Below are positions 7,081-14,584 of a stretch of DNA of 28,961 bases, piece by piece. How positions within the stretch are numbered: the stretch's first letter is position 1; each line of letters starts with the position of its first letter. Source of the stretch: Vulcanisaeta sp. UBA163 (GTDB lineage Archaea > Thermoproteota > Thermoprotei > Thermoproteales > Thermocladiaceae); assembly GCA_002496475.1 (NCBI GenBank), contig DAJV01000045.1, forward strand, positions 287-29,247, written 5' to 3'. The position numbers were made by a program, and so were the translations under genes. The notes beneath the pieces were generated by a model. That model saw nothing but the letters and a program-made list of their open reading frames with translations. It was not told where the DNA came from and ran no database searches.

Positions 7081-8181
7081 ATGGGGATTGATGTTGAGGA
7101 ATTGAAAAGTAAGATAAAACCAAGGCTGAGACCAATAATATGGCGAGACAATGACAACACCCTAGTACTACTTGACCAAAGAAAGCTACCCTTTGAGGAG
7201 GCATACGTGGAGTTACGGGACCCGCAATCCACAGCAGACGCGATCAAGCAAATGATAGTCCGCGGAGCACCAGCGATAGGAATAACAGCGGCCTACGGAA
7301 TGGTCCTGGCTGTAGCGCATGGTAATGCATCAACACTTGATAATGCTCTCAATGAATTAGCGAGGGCTAGGGATTATTTGAATGCCGCGAGGCCGACAGC
7401 CCATAATTTATTCTGGGCCACGGAAAGAATGCTTAGTACGGCTAGAAACGCCGTGCATGACGGTAGCGCTAGGAGCGTGAAGGAATTACTTGACGTAATG
7501 AAGAGGGAGGCTAGGGCTATATTTGATGAGGAGTTCGATGCGGAATTGAGGATGGGGATTTACGGTCTTGAAAAGATAAATGATGGAGACACTATACTGA
7601 CACAGTGTAATGCAGGTGGTCTAGCCACAGGTACCGGTATTGGCACTGCCACAGCGCCAATGAGGGTCGCGCATGCATTGGGTATTAGAGTCTCTGTGAT
7701 TGCGCCTGAAACAAGACCCTGGCTTCAGGGTGCTAGGTTAACCGTGTATGAACTTATGGCTGATGGTATACCGGTCACGTTAATAGCCGATACAGCAGTT
7801 GGTTACGTAATGTATAGGGGCATGGTGAATAGTGTAATGGTTGGTGCGGATAGGATACTCAGGGATGGTCACGTTTATAATAAGATCGGCACCTTCAAGG
7901 AGGCAGTGATCGCCCATGAACTCGGTATACCCTTTTACGCTATAGCGCCATCATCAACCTTCGACCTAAGTAGTGGGGTTGAGGATGTGAAGATCGAGGA
8001 AAGGGACCCGGATGAGGTTAGGAAGATAAGGGGTGTGCCGATAGCTCCCGAGAATGTCCCTGTGTTTAACCCAGTGTTTGATGTTACGCCTCCTAAGTAC
8101 ATTACTGCATTAATAACTGAGAGGGGAATTATATATCCGCCCTTTGACAAGAATGTACCTAAGGTACTAGGCATTAGATAA
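7081..8181 (+). CDS. mtnA: Methylthioribose-1-phosphate isomerase (aIF2B-like family)
   Basis: Isomerises 5-methylthioribose 1-phosphate to methylthioribulose 1-phosphate in methionine salvage, recycling the methylthioadenosine left over from polyamine and other S-adenosylmethionine reactions. The product is 366 residues. It shows IVRGAPAIGITAAYG (59-73), TQCNAGGLATGTG with the catalytic Cys176, and VGADRILRDGHVYNKIGT (254-271) with the catalytic Asp257. These distinguish it from translation factor eIF2B subunits and fit MtnA; some archaeal relatives isomerise ribose 1,5-bisphosphate instead, so the substrate is likely rather than proven. CTTTAAAA (7048-7055) sits about 28 nt before ATG 7081, implying a leaderless transcript. 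Its last 15 bp overlap the convergent reductase gene. Confidence 0.92.
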   Translation: MGIDVEELKSKIKPRLRPIIWRDNDNTLVLLDQRKLPFEEAYVELRDPQSTADAIKQMIVRGAPAIGITAAYGMVLAVAHGNASTLDNALNELARARDYLNAARPTAHNLFWATERMLSTARNAVHDGSARSVKELLDVMKREARAIFDEEFDAELRMGIYGLEKINDGDTILTQCNAGGLATGTGIGTATAPMRVAHALGIRVSVIAPETRPWLQGARLTVYELMADGIPVTLIADTAVGYVMYRGMVNSVMVGADRILRDGHVYNKIGTFKEAVIAHELGIPFYAIAPSSTFDLSSGVEDVKIEERDPDEVRKIRGVPIAPENVPVFNPVFDVTPPKYITALITERGIIYPPFDKNVPKVLGIR

Positions 8182-9543
8182 CCATTTAAGGGACAAACCA
8201 AGCCCCCTTGAGTAATCCCTATAGGTACTCATCACCTTTCCATACCAACTGGATAAGGCGCTGGGATCCGTTGGGTATGTCTCGTATAAAGACTTTATTT
8301 CATTCATATACCTCAGCGCAAGCCTTAGCCTAGATGCAACGTCGGGTACCTTCATTAGGCGTATGCCTATTTTCAACTTGTCAATAAATGACAACTTCAA
8401 TGAGCCCCTCTCTGATATTTCCAATACCTCGTCCTCAGTGAGGAGCCTTGCCCTTAGTCCCCTGTTGAGTTGATCATCAGTGAGCGTCTGAAGCATTAAC
8501 CTAAATACATCAAGCATTGCCTGCTTTATTCCATAGGCCTTCAGGTACTCAAGGTTATACTTCCACAAACCTCTCTCTGAGAAGTCGCTCTTCTCAAAGG
8601 CATCAATCACGGCCTTTGAAGCCAACTCAGCCGAGAGAAGAGCGGGCCCTATACCACCACCATGTACTGGGTTCACGGTAACCGCGGCATCACCAACCAC
8701 TAGGAATCCATTGGCCACGAGTGATGGTAATGGCCTACGCGTTGGTACAATACCACCACCCACATGAATTATTTTCCTACCCTTGGTATATTGGCTGTTG
8801 GCCAGGTACCTATCGTAATTATGCCTTGGGTTTACACCATTCTCCTCACTTAGTTTACCCCACAGCCCAAGCCCAATGTTCATTGTGTTTGAACTCTTCG
8901 GGAACAACCACCAGTAGCCACCAGGCGCTATTTTAGAATCAAGGTATATCCTTATGTACTCCGGTCTCTCGATCTCATAATCAACCTGCACCACCTCCCT
9001 ATACGCGTTAGAAACATCCTCAGGTAATAATGGTTCCGAAACCCACCACTCGCGGGGAAGTCTGCTTCTGATGACTGCACCAACGCCACTGGCATCAATG
9101 ACCACCTTAGCCTTGAAATCCTCAACAGAACCACTAGGCCTCAAAACCCTAACACCGGTAACCGAACCATTCTCTATTATTGGCCCCTGAACCTTATGAT
9201 TATCGAGCACATGGGCACCAGCCCTCTCCGCCTCGCCTATAAGCCACCTGGCCCACCTAGCCATGTCTAGCCCAAAACCCTTGCCGAGAACCACGTATTT
9301 TATGGATAGGTCAGGGCTATAGAGCTCCGCGCCTTCATACCGTATCATGAAGACATCACTCGGTGGCTTAATTACCATTCGATCAATGTGGTGAACACCA
9401 ATGGCATCACCCGTAGTCTTGAACACCCTGTCCCTACTCTTCATCTCCATGAGGGCTACATTAAACCCTGCCTTGGCAAGTATGTATGAGGCGTAGGAAC
9501 CGCCTGTGCCTGCACCAACCACTATAACATCAAAATTCTCCAT
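8167..9543 (-). CDS. Geranylgeranyl reductase family flavoprotein
   Basis: An FAD enzyme of the family that saturates the double bonds of geranylgeranyl chains during archaeal ether-lipid synthesis. The 458-residue protein has a Rossmann motif VVGAGTGGS (8-16), the substrate-channel motif GYWWLFPK (209-216, matching the family YxWxFP), and the second FAD segment FLVVGDAAVTVNPVHGGGI (280-298). A C-terminal helical region of about 100 residues is usual for the group. A minus-strand TATA-like CTTAAATTT (9566-9574) lies about 27 nt before ATG 9543. Archaea often keep several paralogues acting on menaquinone or other isoprenoids, so the exact substrate is open. It overlaps the mtnA stop by 15 bp in convergent orientation. 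Confidence 0.9.
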   Translation of the reverse strand: MENFDVIVVGAGTGGSYASYILAKAGFNVALMEMKSRDRVFKTTGDAIGVHHIDRMVIKPPSDVFMIRYEGAELYSPDLSIKYVVLGKGFGLDMARWARWLIGEAERAGAHVLDNHKVQGPIIENGSVTGVRVLRPSGSVEDFKAKVVIDASGVGAVIRSRLPREWWVSEPLLPEDVSNAYREVVQVDYEIERPEYIRIYLDSKIAPGGYWWLFPKSSNTMNIGLGLWGKLSEENGVNPRHNYDRYLANSQYTKGRKIIHVGGGIVPTRRPLPSLVANGFLVVGDAAVTVNPVHGGGIGPALLSAELASKAVIDAFEKSDFSERGLWKYNLEYLKAYGIKQAMLDVFRLMLQTLTDDQLNRGLRARLLTEDEVLEISERGSLKLSFIDKLKIGIRLMKVPDVASRLRLALRYMNEIKSLYETYPTDPSALSSWYGKVMSTYRDYSRGLGLSLKWLSNA

Positions 9544-9598
9544 ACTAGCAACGATGTGCTGAAGGAAATTTAAGTATTAAGGGCTTGGCAACGATTAA

Positions 9599-10288
9599 TT
9601 ACTTGATTGGTAATTGTAAAATCTCGCCCGGCTTTAGAATGAATACCTTAATGTCAGGAAGCATTGCCTCAGCGAGCTCCTTAAACTGTTGCGGGTCCTG
9701 CTTAATGTCCGGGAATGTATTGTAATGCATTGGTATTGCCGCCCTTGGCCTTAATAACGTTAATGCATAGGCTGCTTGTCTAGGATCCATTGTGAATAGA
9801 CTGCCTATTGGTAGCATGGCAACATCAATCCTAAATAACCTGCCCAGTAGGTCCATCTCACTGAAGAGCCCGGTGTCCCCAGCATGGTATATTGTTGCCT
9901 CAGGAGCCTTTATTATGAAACCCACGGGCACGCCTCTGCTGGAACTGTGTAGCGCTGGTGTTACGTAAACCTCGATTTCACTTGATAACTTGGCGAAACC
10001 ACCAACATTCATACCTATGGTGTTCTTAATACCCTGCTCGCTCAGGTAATTCACTAATTCGAATACGCCGACTACGGTGGCGTTGGTCCTCTTGGCTATA
10101 TCCACGGTCTCGCCCAAATGATCAAAGTGGTCATGCGTCACAAGTATGTAATCAACATCCGTAACCTCATTAAGGGATAATGGAGATAGTGGATTTGAGA
10201 TCCATGGATCTATTAGTATCTTCTTTCCGCTTAGCATAATCTCGAAGGCCGCATGGCCAAGCCATTTAATGTATGATTGTGCACTCAT
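9599..10288 (-). CDS. UlaG-like metal-dependent hydrolase (UPF0173, MBL fold)
   Basis: A metallo-beta-lactamase-fold protein of 229 residues. Visible are the start signature IKWLGHAAFEI (7-17), the metal motif HDHFDH (52-57), His114, Asp138 in YHAGDTG (134-140) and His188 in IPMHYN (185-190). This set of ligands can bind two metal ions, usually Zn, Mn or Fe. The family (UPF0173) is widespread in archaea and bacteria. Its physiological substrate is unknown, and the name UlaG comes from a distant lactonase. A minus-strand TTATTTAA (10311-10318) is centred about 26 nt before ATG 10288, so it is probably an independent leaderless gene. Confidence 0.93.
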   Translation of the reverse strand: MSAQSYIKWLGHAAFEIMLSGKKILIDPWISNPLSPLSLNEVTDVDYILVTHDHFDHLGETVDIAKRTNATVVGVFELVNYLSEQGIKNTIGMNVGGFAKLSSEIEVYVTPALHSSSRGVPVGFIIKAPEATIYHAGDTGLFSEMDLLGRLFRIDVAMLPIGSLFTMDPRQAAYALTLLRPRAAIPMHYNTFPDIKQDPQQFKELAEAMLPDIKVFILKPGEILQLPIK

Positions 10289-10329
10289 TAATCTAGGTAG
10301 TCCCTATATGTTAAATAAGTTTTACGCGA

Positions 10330-10614
10330 TTACCTTCTCTTAATTATAAAGAGGAGTCTGATGGCCCTGGAGTGCGGTGCGTATATCATTATGTCATCAA
10401 CTGCAATACCATACTTGTTGATCAATGCCTTCATTAATTTATCAATACTGGTAAACCTCATTGGGTGCTCAAGGTATATCTTTATACTGACCTCAAGCCC
10501 TTGTTTTGAATCCCTTACACTAACTCGTGTGAACCTCAATGATTTCGCCTCAAGGTTCTTAAGTACCTGGTCCACGAGCTCCTTTAATTCGCGCTGTACT
10601 GATGATGCCACCAT
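10330..10614 (-). CDS. Small unknown protein (94 aa)
   Basis: A 94-residue basic protein with an N-terminal amphipathic helix (LKELVDQVLKNLEAKSL), two beta strands (FTRVSVRDS, LEVSIKIYL), a helix (SIDKLMKALINKYG) and a final strand ending in a basic tail (RLLFIIKRR). No cysteines, membrane segment or motif that I recognise. The pattern would suit a small alpha/beta fold. It lies 47 bp beyond the hjc stop. A CTTTAATA element on the minus strand (10634-10641) about 24 nt before the ATG suggests its own promoter, although read-through from the tbp-hjc operon is possible. Confidence 0.7.
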   Translation of the reverse strand: MVASSVQRELKELVDQVLKNLEAKSLRFTRVSVRDSKQGLEVSIKIYLEHPMRFTSIDKLMKALINKYGIAVDDIMIYAPHSRAIRLLFIIKRR

Positions 10615-10661
10615 TAACCCATTAAATGAGTATTATTAAAGATTAATCGTTACAGGTTGGG

Positions 10662-11081
10662 TTACTTTAGGTATTCCATTAACGACTTGCTCATGTACTT
10701 ATTGATCAACTGCTCAAGTGTATAGGCATTACCTAAATCCTCAGGTTTAACGACTAGGCTCTCCTTATTTATGACGGGGAGGAACCGCCAATCGTCACCT
10801 CTAAACTTTATGGCAACGTAGGCATCACCCTTAGCCCTCTGGGCAAATTCAAGTAGTTTGGCTATCTTCTCTTCTTCGATCCTTATGGTATTTCTTTCCG
10901 ATCTATACTTAGCCTCGAATATTAATATAAAGCCAGGGCCCATGGCAACTATATCGGGTACAAACCTCTTCCTAACGCCGCCGCCCGATGAGCAACCCCT
11001 GAGAACGGCTAGGCCCATATTCCATAACCTATTTGCCAAGGTCCTCTCATGCGCTGAACCCTTTCTCTTTGGTAGGCTCAT
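10662..11081 (-). CDS. hjc: Holliday junction resolvase Hjc
   Basis: The archaeal structure-specific nuclease that cuts four-way DNA junctions in recombination and fork repair. The 139-residue product has the family layout: KRKGSAHERTLANRLW (5-20) with Glu12, the glycine/serine loop CSSGGGVRKRF (30-40), PDIVA (42-46) with Asp43, and FEAKYR (55-60) with Glu56 and Lys58, which completes the PD-(D/E)XK site. C-terminal helices are typical. It is the third gene of a leftward operon, starting 3 nt after the stop of the unknown 230-aa gene and downstream of tbp. Confidence 0.95.
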   Translation of the reverse strand: MSLPKRKGSAHERTLANRLWNMGLAVLRGCSSGGGVRKRFVPDIVAMGPGFILIFEAKYRSERNTIRIEEEKIAKLLEFAQRAKGDAYVAIKFRGDDWRFLPVINKESLVVKPEDLGNAYTLEQLINKYMSKSLMEYLK

Positions 11082-11084
11082 GGT

Positions 11085-11777
11085 TTAATCAACCCTCATT
11101 TCCCTAACTAGGTCCACGCCTGGGCATAATAGGATGCATAGTGGGTTCATTGATTTGCCGCAGAAGTCACAGTTGGCGTTTATGATTAGTTTATTATCAT
11201 CCCTAATGAGACTGTTATATATCTCCGCTGACCTTATGTCATAGGTGAACACGAGACGTGAATGGGAAACCAAGTCAATACTGTTTACTGTACTTCCCCT
11301 AATTAATACGTATAAGTCCCCTCCTGAATCCACATAGTCAGTTAACCAATCAACAATGGATTTTGGTATTCCTTCAGGTAGTATGGTAACCCTGTTACTG
11401 ATTATTGGGTCTATAAATAGCTCATTAGGTAGGTTGAGTAGGTGTGGTCTTAGTTCAATGAATTTTGCCAATGCATCCAGTGTAAGCCCAACGATTGTAT
11501 TTACGAGACTAGTCACGTACCTAAGCCAGGAATAACCAATACTAGGACCTAGTATGATTATGGACCTATCCAAGGCATTGATTGCCCTTGGTATTTTTGC
11601 ATGTAGTTCATTATTGATCCTGGCAATACCAATTACCTCCTTGCCCAGGGACTTTATTTTTCTAACCAGTGTTGTGTTGACTTCGTTGTTTATTTCAATT
11701 GCTAATTTACTCGTAAACACCAACCTTGGTATCCGCCCTATGTCCTGGTCAATAACAGGCACTGCCTCCGGGTACAT
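11085..11777 (-). CDS. Unknown protein with C-terminal Cys4 cluster, between tbp and hjc
   Basis: A 230-residue protein I do not recognise. The N-terminal half has alternating strands and helices (RLVFTSKLAIEI, EVIGIARI, SIIILGPSIGYSW). A middle segment (about 148-183) reads as two further beta-alpha units. The C-terminus carries Cys203, Cys206, Cys214 and Cys218 (Cx2C, seven residues, then Cx3C), which could hold zinc or an iron-sulfur cluster. No signal peptide or membrane segment. It lies 2 nt after the tbp stop and 3 nt before hjc, so the three are surely one transcription unit. A purine-rich GAGGAGG from the tbp tail may act as its ribosome binding site. The context suggests a nucleic-acid role, but this is inference only. 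Confidence 0.8.
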   Translation of the reverse strand: MYPEAVPVIDQDIGRIPRLVFTSKLAIEINNEVNTTLVRKIKSLGKEVIGIARINNELHAKIPRAINALDRSIIILGPSIGYSWLRYVTSLVNTIVGLTLDALAKFIELRPHLLNLPNELFIDPIISNRVTILPEGIPKSIVDWLTDYVDSGGDLYVLIRGSTVNSIDLVSHSRLVFTYDIRSAEIYNSLIRDDNKLIINANCDFCGKSMNPLCILLCPGVDLVREMRVD

Positions 11778-11779
11778 AA

Positions 11780-12358
11780 TTAAAACTCCTCCTCTTCCTT
11801 ACTGACCTCCTCATACAATGCCCCTATGTCCTTAAGCACATCATGAATCTTAAAAACCGCGTCCTTAACCTGCATTTCCTTCTTAGCACCTGTACACACT
11901 ATCTTTCCGGAGCTGAATATTAGGAGGACGACCTTTGGGTCATCCATCCTGTAAATAAGGCCTGGGAATTGCTCGGGCTCATACATTGAATTCTCAAGCA
12001 TCAATGCAGACTTCTCAATATCAACCTCCGCATGCAGGTTGCCGGAGGCCACTATGTTCTGTACCTGAATCTCCGGGGTGATTGGCACGTCAGCCCCATG
12101 CTCATTAAGCAACCTAACCAATTCCTTAACGGCCCTCTTAAGTTCATTCTCACTCTTAGCCCCTGTGCACACCATCTTACCCGTCCTAAAGATCAATGCG
12201 GATATTTTCGGCCTCTGAAGCCTGAGAATCAAGCCGGGGAATTGCTCAGGATTATACTCAGCCGCGGGGAGTCTCTCTGCGAGCTTATCAAGGTCTAAAT
12301 CAATGCCAAGATTTACCGTGGCAACAATATTCTCAATACGATAGGTGGGATTTGGCAT
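11780..12358 (-). CDS. tbp: TATA-binding protein
   Basis: The general transcription factor that binds the TATA boxes seen throughout this window and recruits TFB and RNA polymerase. The 192 residues show the two pseudo-symmetric repeats: IENIVATVNLG ... AEYNPEQFPGLILRL ... GKMVCTGAKSE, then VQNIVASGNLH ... YEPEQFPGLIYRM ... GKIVCTGAKKE. A short acidic tail (ending EEEEF) is typical of crenarchaeal TBPs. A minus-strand TTTTTTAAG (12381-12389) is centred about 26 nt before ATG 12358. A second T-rich element only 14 nt away is probably not the promoter. It heads the operon tbp - Cys4 protein - hjc and is divergent from S25e. Confidence 0.97.
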   Translation of the reverse strand: MPNPTYRIENIVATVNLGIDLDLDKLAERLPAAEYNPEQFPGLILRLQRPKISALIFRTGKMVCTGAKSENELKRAVKELVRLLNEHGADVPITPEIQVQNIVASGNLHAEVDIEKSALMLENSMYEPEQFPGLIYRMDDPKVVLLIFSSGKIVCTGAKKEMQVKDAVFKIHDVLKDIGALYEEVSKEEEEF

Positions 12359-12483
12359 TATTCATGATTTAAAAAAGCACTTAAAAAACCTTTCCGACAC
12401 AACCATGGGTGTAATACTAAATCCATGGAGGTTATGAAGTATAGTTTATAAATGAGTGCATTAAGTCAATTAATCGACCAAGC
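12359..12483. promoter_or_regulatory. Divergent tbp / S25e promoter region with CCATGG inverted repeat
   Basis: This 125-bp gap holds the tbp TATA box (12381-12389, minus strand) and the S25e TATA box TTTATAAAT (12445-12453, plus strand), the latter about 35 nt before ATG 12484, which implies a leader of about 9 nt. Between them AACCATGG (12401-12408) is mirrored by CCATGG then AGGTT (12423-12433), an imperfect inverted repeat with a 14-nt centre. It could be an operator or merely two CCATGG palindromes. Confidence 0.45.
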
Positions 12484-12834
12484 ATGGGTGGAAAGAAGAA
12501 ACCAACATTATCGCAATTAGCCAAGAAGCAGGACAAGCAACAAACAGCGCCGGCAAAACCGGCAGCCAAGGGTAGGAAGACAACGGTTGAGGAAAGACAA
12601 ACCACCAAGGCCTCCCTGGTGGAGCCTAAACTACTCAGTGACGTGGAGAGGGAGGTCACGAAGTGGGAGTACGTAACGCCATACTTAGTGGCAAATAAAT
12701 TCAACACAAAGATAAGTGTTGCTTACCAAATACTGAGGGCACTAGCGAGCAAGGGAACACTGGTACTCGTTTCAAAGGGGCACAGGACCGAGATATACAC
12801 GACGCCAGAGAGGCTTAAGCAAGTCACGGCATAG
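12484..12834 (+). CDS. rps25e: Small ribosomal subunit protein S25e
   Basis: An archaeal/eukaryotic-type protein of the 30S head. The 116-residue sequence starts with a lysine-rich tail (MGGKKKPTLSQLAKKQDKQQ), which is disordered and rRNA-binding in relatives. A winged-helix body follows: VTKWEYVTPYLVANKFNTKI, VAYQILRALASKGTLVLVSK and HRTEIYTTPE. Length and motif order fit crenarchaeal S25e. The ATG at 12484 is preceded by a strong TATA box, TTTATAAAT (12445-12453). It stands alone, divergent from tbp, and ends 2 bp from the convergent winged-helix gene. Confidence 0.95.
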   Translation: MGGKKKPTLSQLAKKQDKQQTAPAKPAAKGRKTTVEERQTTKASLVEPKLLSDVEREVTKWEYVTPYLVANKFNTKISVAYQILRALASKGTLVLVSKGHRTEIYTTPERLKQVTA

Positions 12835-12836
12835 GA

Positions 12837-13715
12837 CTAGGTGAATAGAGAATCAAGCCTTACCTTAACAAAATCCTTGGGCAATTCCTTAATTCTATTA
12901 ACCACGCCGGGCTCCACGACCTCCACAATCCCCATTTTCCTAAGCGCCCTTAAAACACCATCCTCAATCCTAAGCGTATTCTCATTAACACCGCCAAACT
13001 GCTTAGCTATATCGATCTTTAGCCTCAACTCACCAACACTCCAGTACCTATATAAGTAGGTCAGCATTGCCATGGCCATTTTGAAGGCATCCTCCCTGTT
13101 TTGCGGTAATTCCTCGTCAATGACTCTCCTAAGTGCCGTCACAAGGTTATCTGTTGATGCGGAGGAAAAATCATAATCCTCATATCTCTCAATGCTTATG
13201 GCGGGGCTATTTACCTCAGTACCAGTCTCATTGGGCTTAGTGCCGCTCCCTTCAGTGGTTGTCTCACCATGCTCCTCCACCTTGGTGGGTTCCTGCCTTT
13301 GCGGAGTCTCCGTCTTACTTGATTGTTCAGGGGTGCTTTCCCTCACTTCACCGGATTCCCTTGACTTAGTCTGTCTCTCCTCCTTAATTGCCTCAAGAAT
13401 ACTCGAACTCCTGTTGGCTCTTTGCCTGGTTTGACGTTTAACGGGCACTACGGTTTTTGTAGGCTCTCCAGGCGCCTCTATGTATGTTGGTATTGATAAT
13501 TTAATGTCATTGTCTCCAATCCTCATTGTCCCAATTACGTACTCCCCGGATGACTTGAACCTCTTTTCGCGGATTAATTCCCTGATAAGTAGGTAGAGAA
13601 GTACATTACCAACCTTATTCGCGGATGCCCACTTCAATAGATCTTGATGACTAACCCTCTTGTTCCTCATTATGTATGTACTTAGTGAGATCTTTAAATC
13701 CTCAAAACCAACCAC
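12837..13715 (-). CDS. Unknown protein: two helical/winged-helix ends joined by a disordered linker
   Basis: A 292-residue protein with a clear three-part design. Residues 1-64 form a helical domain with winged-helix character (ISLSTYIMRNKRVSHQDLLK, then LLIRELIREKRFKSSGEYVI). Residues about 82-178 are a low-complexity, charged, Ser/Thr/Glu/Lys-rich linker. Residues about 190-290 form a second helical domain (TALRRVIDEELP, LRALRKMGIVEVVEPG) that again looks like a winged helix. I do not recognise the family. The likely start is GTG at 13715, 28 nt from the TATA element shared with the divergent gene. A role in DNA or RNP binding is plausible but unproven. It ends 2 bp from S25e, in convergent orientation. 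Confidence 0.75.
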   Translation of the reverse strand: MVGFEDLKISLSTYIMRNKRVSHQDLLKWASANKVGNVLLYLLIRELIREKRFKSSGEYVIGTMRIGDNDIKLSIPTYIEAPGEPTKTVVPVKRQTRQRANRSSSILEAIKEERQTKSRESGEVRESTPEQSSKTETPQRQEPTKVEEHGETTTEGSGTKPNETGTEVNSPAISIERYEDYDFSSASTDNLVTALRRVIDEELPQNREDAFKMAMAMLTYLYRYWSVGELRLKIDIAKQFGGVNENTLRIEDGVLRALRKMGIVEVVEPGVVNRIKELPKDFVKVRLDSLFT

Positions 13716-13769
13716 AGTAATTCTCTCCCGAAAGAACTCTTTTATACTTACTCTATAAGTATTGCTATA
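13716..13769. promoter_or_regulatory. Single TATA box shared by two divergent genes, overlapped by a palindrome
   Basis: TTTTATAC (13740-13747) reads as a TATA box on the plus strand, centred about 26 nt before ATG 13770. As GTATAAAA on the minus strand it is centred about 28 nt before GTG 13715. A perfect inverted repeat, ATACTTA-CTCTA-TAAGTAT (13744-13762), begins inside this TATA box and runs towards the plus-strand start. Its size (7-5-7) suits a dimeric winged-helix regulator, and both flanking genes encode winged-helix-like domains. Confidence 0.65.
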
Positions 13770-14582
13770 ATGAGTAGGGACTTTGATGATTTTAGCAACA
13801 TACTACTGAGACCAAGGAGGGTGCAAATACTTAGGTTGTTGATTAGTCAGGGTACCATGAAGATCTCAGACATTAGGAAGTTATTGAATGCGCCTGCATC
13901 GTCTCTTTATTATGATGTTGAGATCCTAAAGGCCAATGGGCTTATTATTAGGGATGGACCGTACGTGAAGATAACAAGTAAGGGAAGGACATTAATCGAG
14001 AGAGCTGATGGAATATTGGCTCAAGGCTCCAGGGAACCCAGTACAAAGTCCGAGGAGTTGACCAATATTCTACTTATGAGACCACTGACGATAAACATGT
14101 ATAGGCTTGGACCGAATGCCCTTCTCATCTACTCAACCATAATGATAGTCCTTGGACTAGTCGTAGCATTCATGCAGGGATATGAATTATTACTACTTAT
14201 CTTCGTTGAGAGTAATTACCTGGTGCCCATTGGCATAACCACGATTTCAATACTGGCTTACCTAGGTATTGCACTATTCATTTATAGGTACTTACTCGGT
14301 AGTGAGATCGTGGACCTCAAGTTACTGAGTGGGATCCTAACCTCATTAATACCAATGTCACTCTACCCAACAATAATGACATTAATAACACCCTGGGTAC
14401 CGCCATTACCACTCTCCATAATTGACGCCCTACTAAAGTCATTACTACCCCTCGCCAGCCTAATAGTGTTGGCCACCGTGCTCTCGATAGCCTCGGGAAA
14501 ACCCATGGAGTATTCCCTACTTTTCGAGACAATTTTCCTACTAATACCATCAGTCATAATCTACATTGCGCTGTTTAGGTGA
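13770..14582 (+). CDS. Membrane-anchored winged-helix (ArsR/PadR-like) transcription regulator
   Basis: A 270-residue protein with an N-terminal winged-helix DNA-binding domain (about 14-80: LLRPRRVQILRLLISQG, MKISDIRKLLNAPASSLYYD, then the wing IIRDGPYVKITSKGRTLIE). It is joined to a C-terminal membrane domain of about five hydrophobic segments (roughly 117-135, 151-173, 185-206, 218-240, 248-268). One-component membrane regulators of this type occur in archaea; the signal sensed is unknown. The ATG at 13770 fits the TATA box at 13740-13747, and the palindrome at 13744-13762 is a natural candidate for autoregulation. Its stop TGA overlaps the possible GTG start of the downstream methyltransferase. 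Confidence 0.83.
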   Translation: MSRDFDDFSNILLRPRRVQILRLLISQGTMKISDIRKLLNAPASSLYYDVEILKANGLIIRDGPYVKITSKGRTLIERADGILAQGSREPSTKSEELTNILLMRPLTINMYRLGPNALLIYSTIMIVLGLVVAFMQGYELLLLIFVESNYLVPIGITTISILAYLGIALFIYRYLLGSEIVDLKLLSGILTSLIPMSLYPTIMTLITPWVPPLPLSIIDALLKSLLPLASLIVLATVLSIASGKPMEYSLLFETIFLLIPSVIIYIALFR

Positions 14583-14584
14583 GG

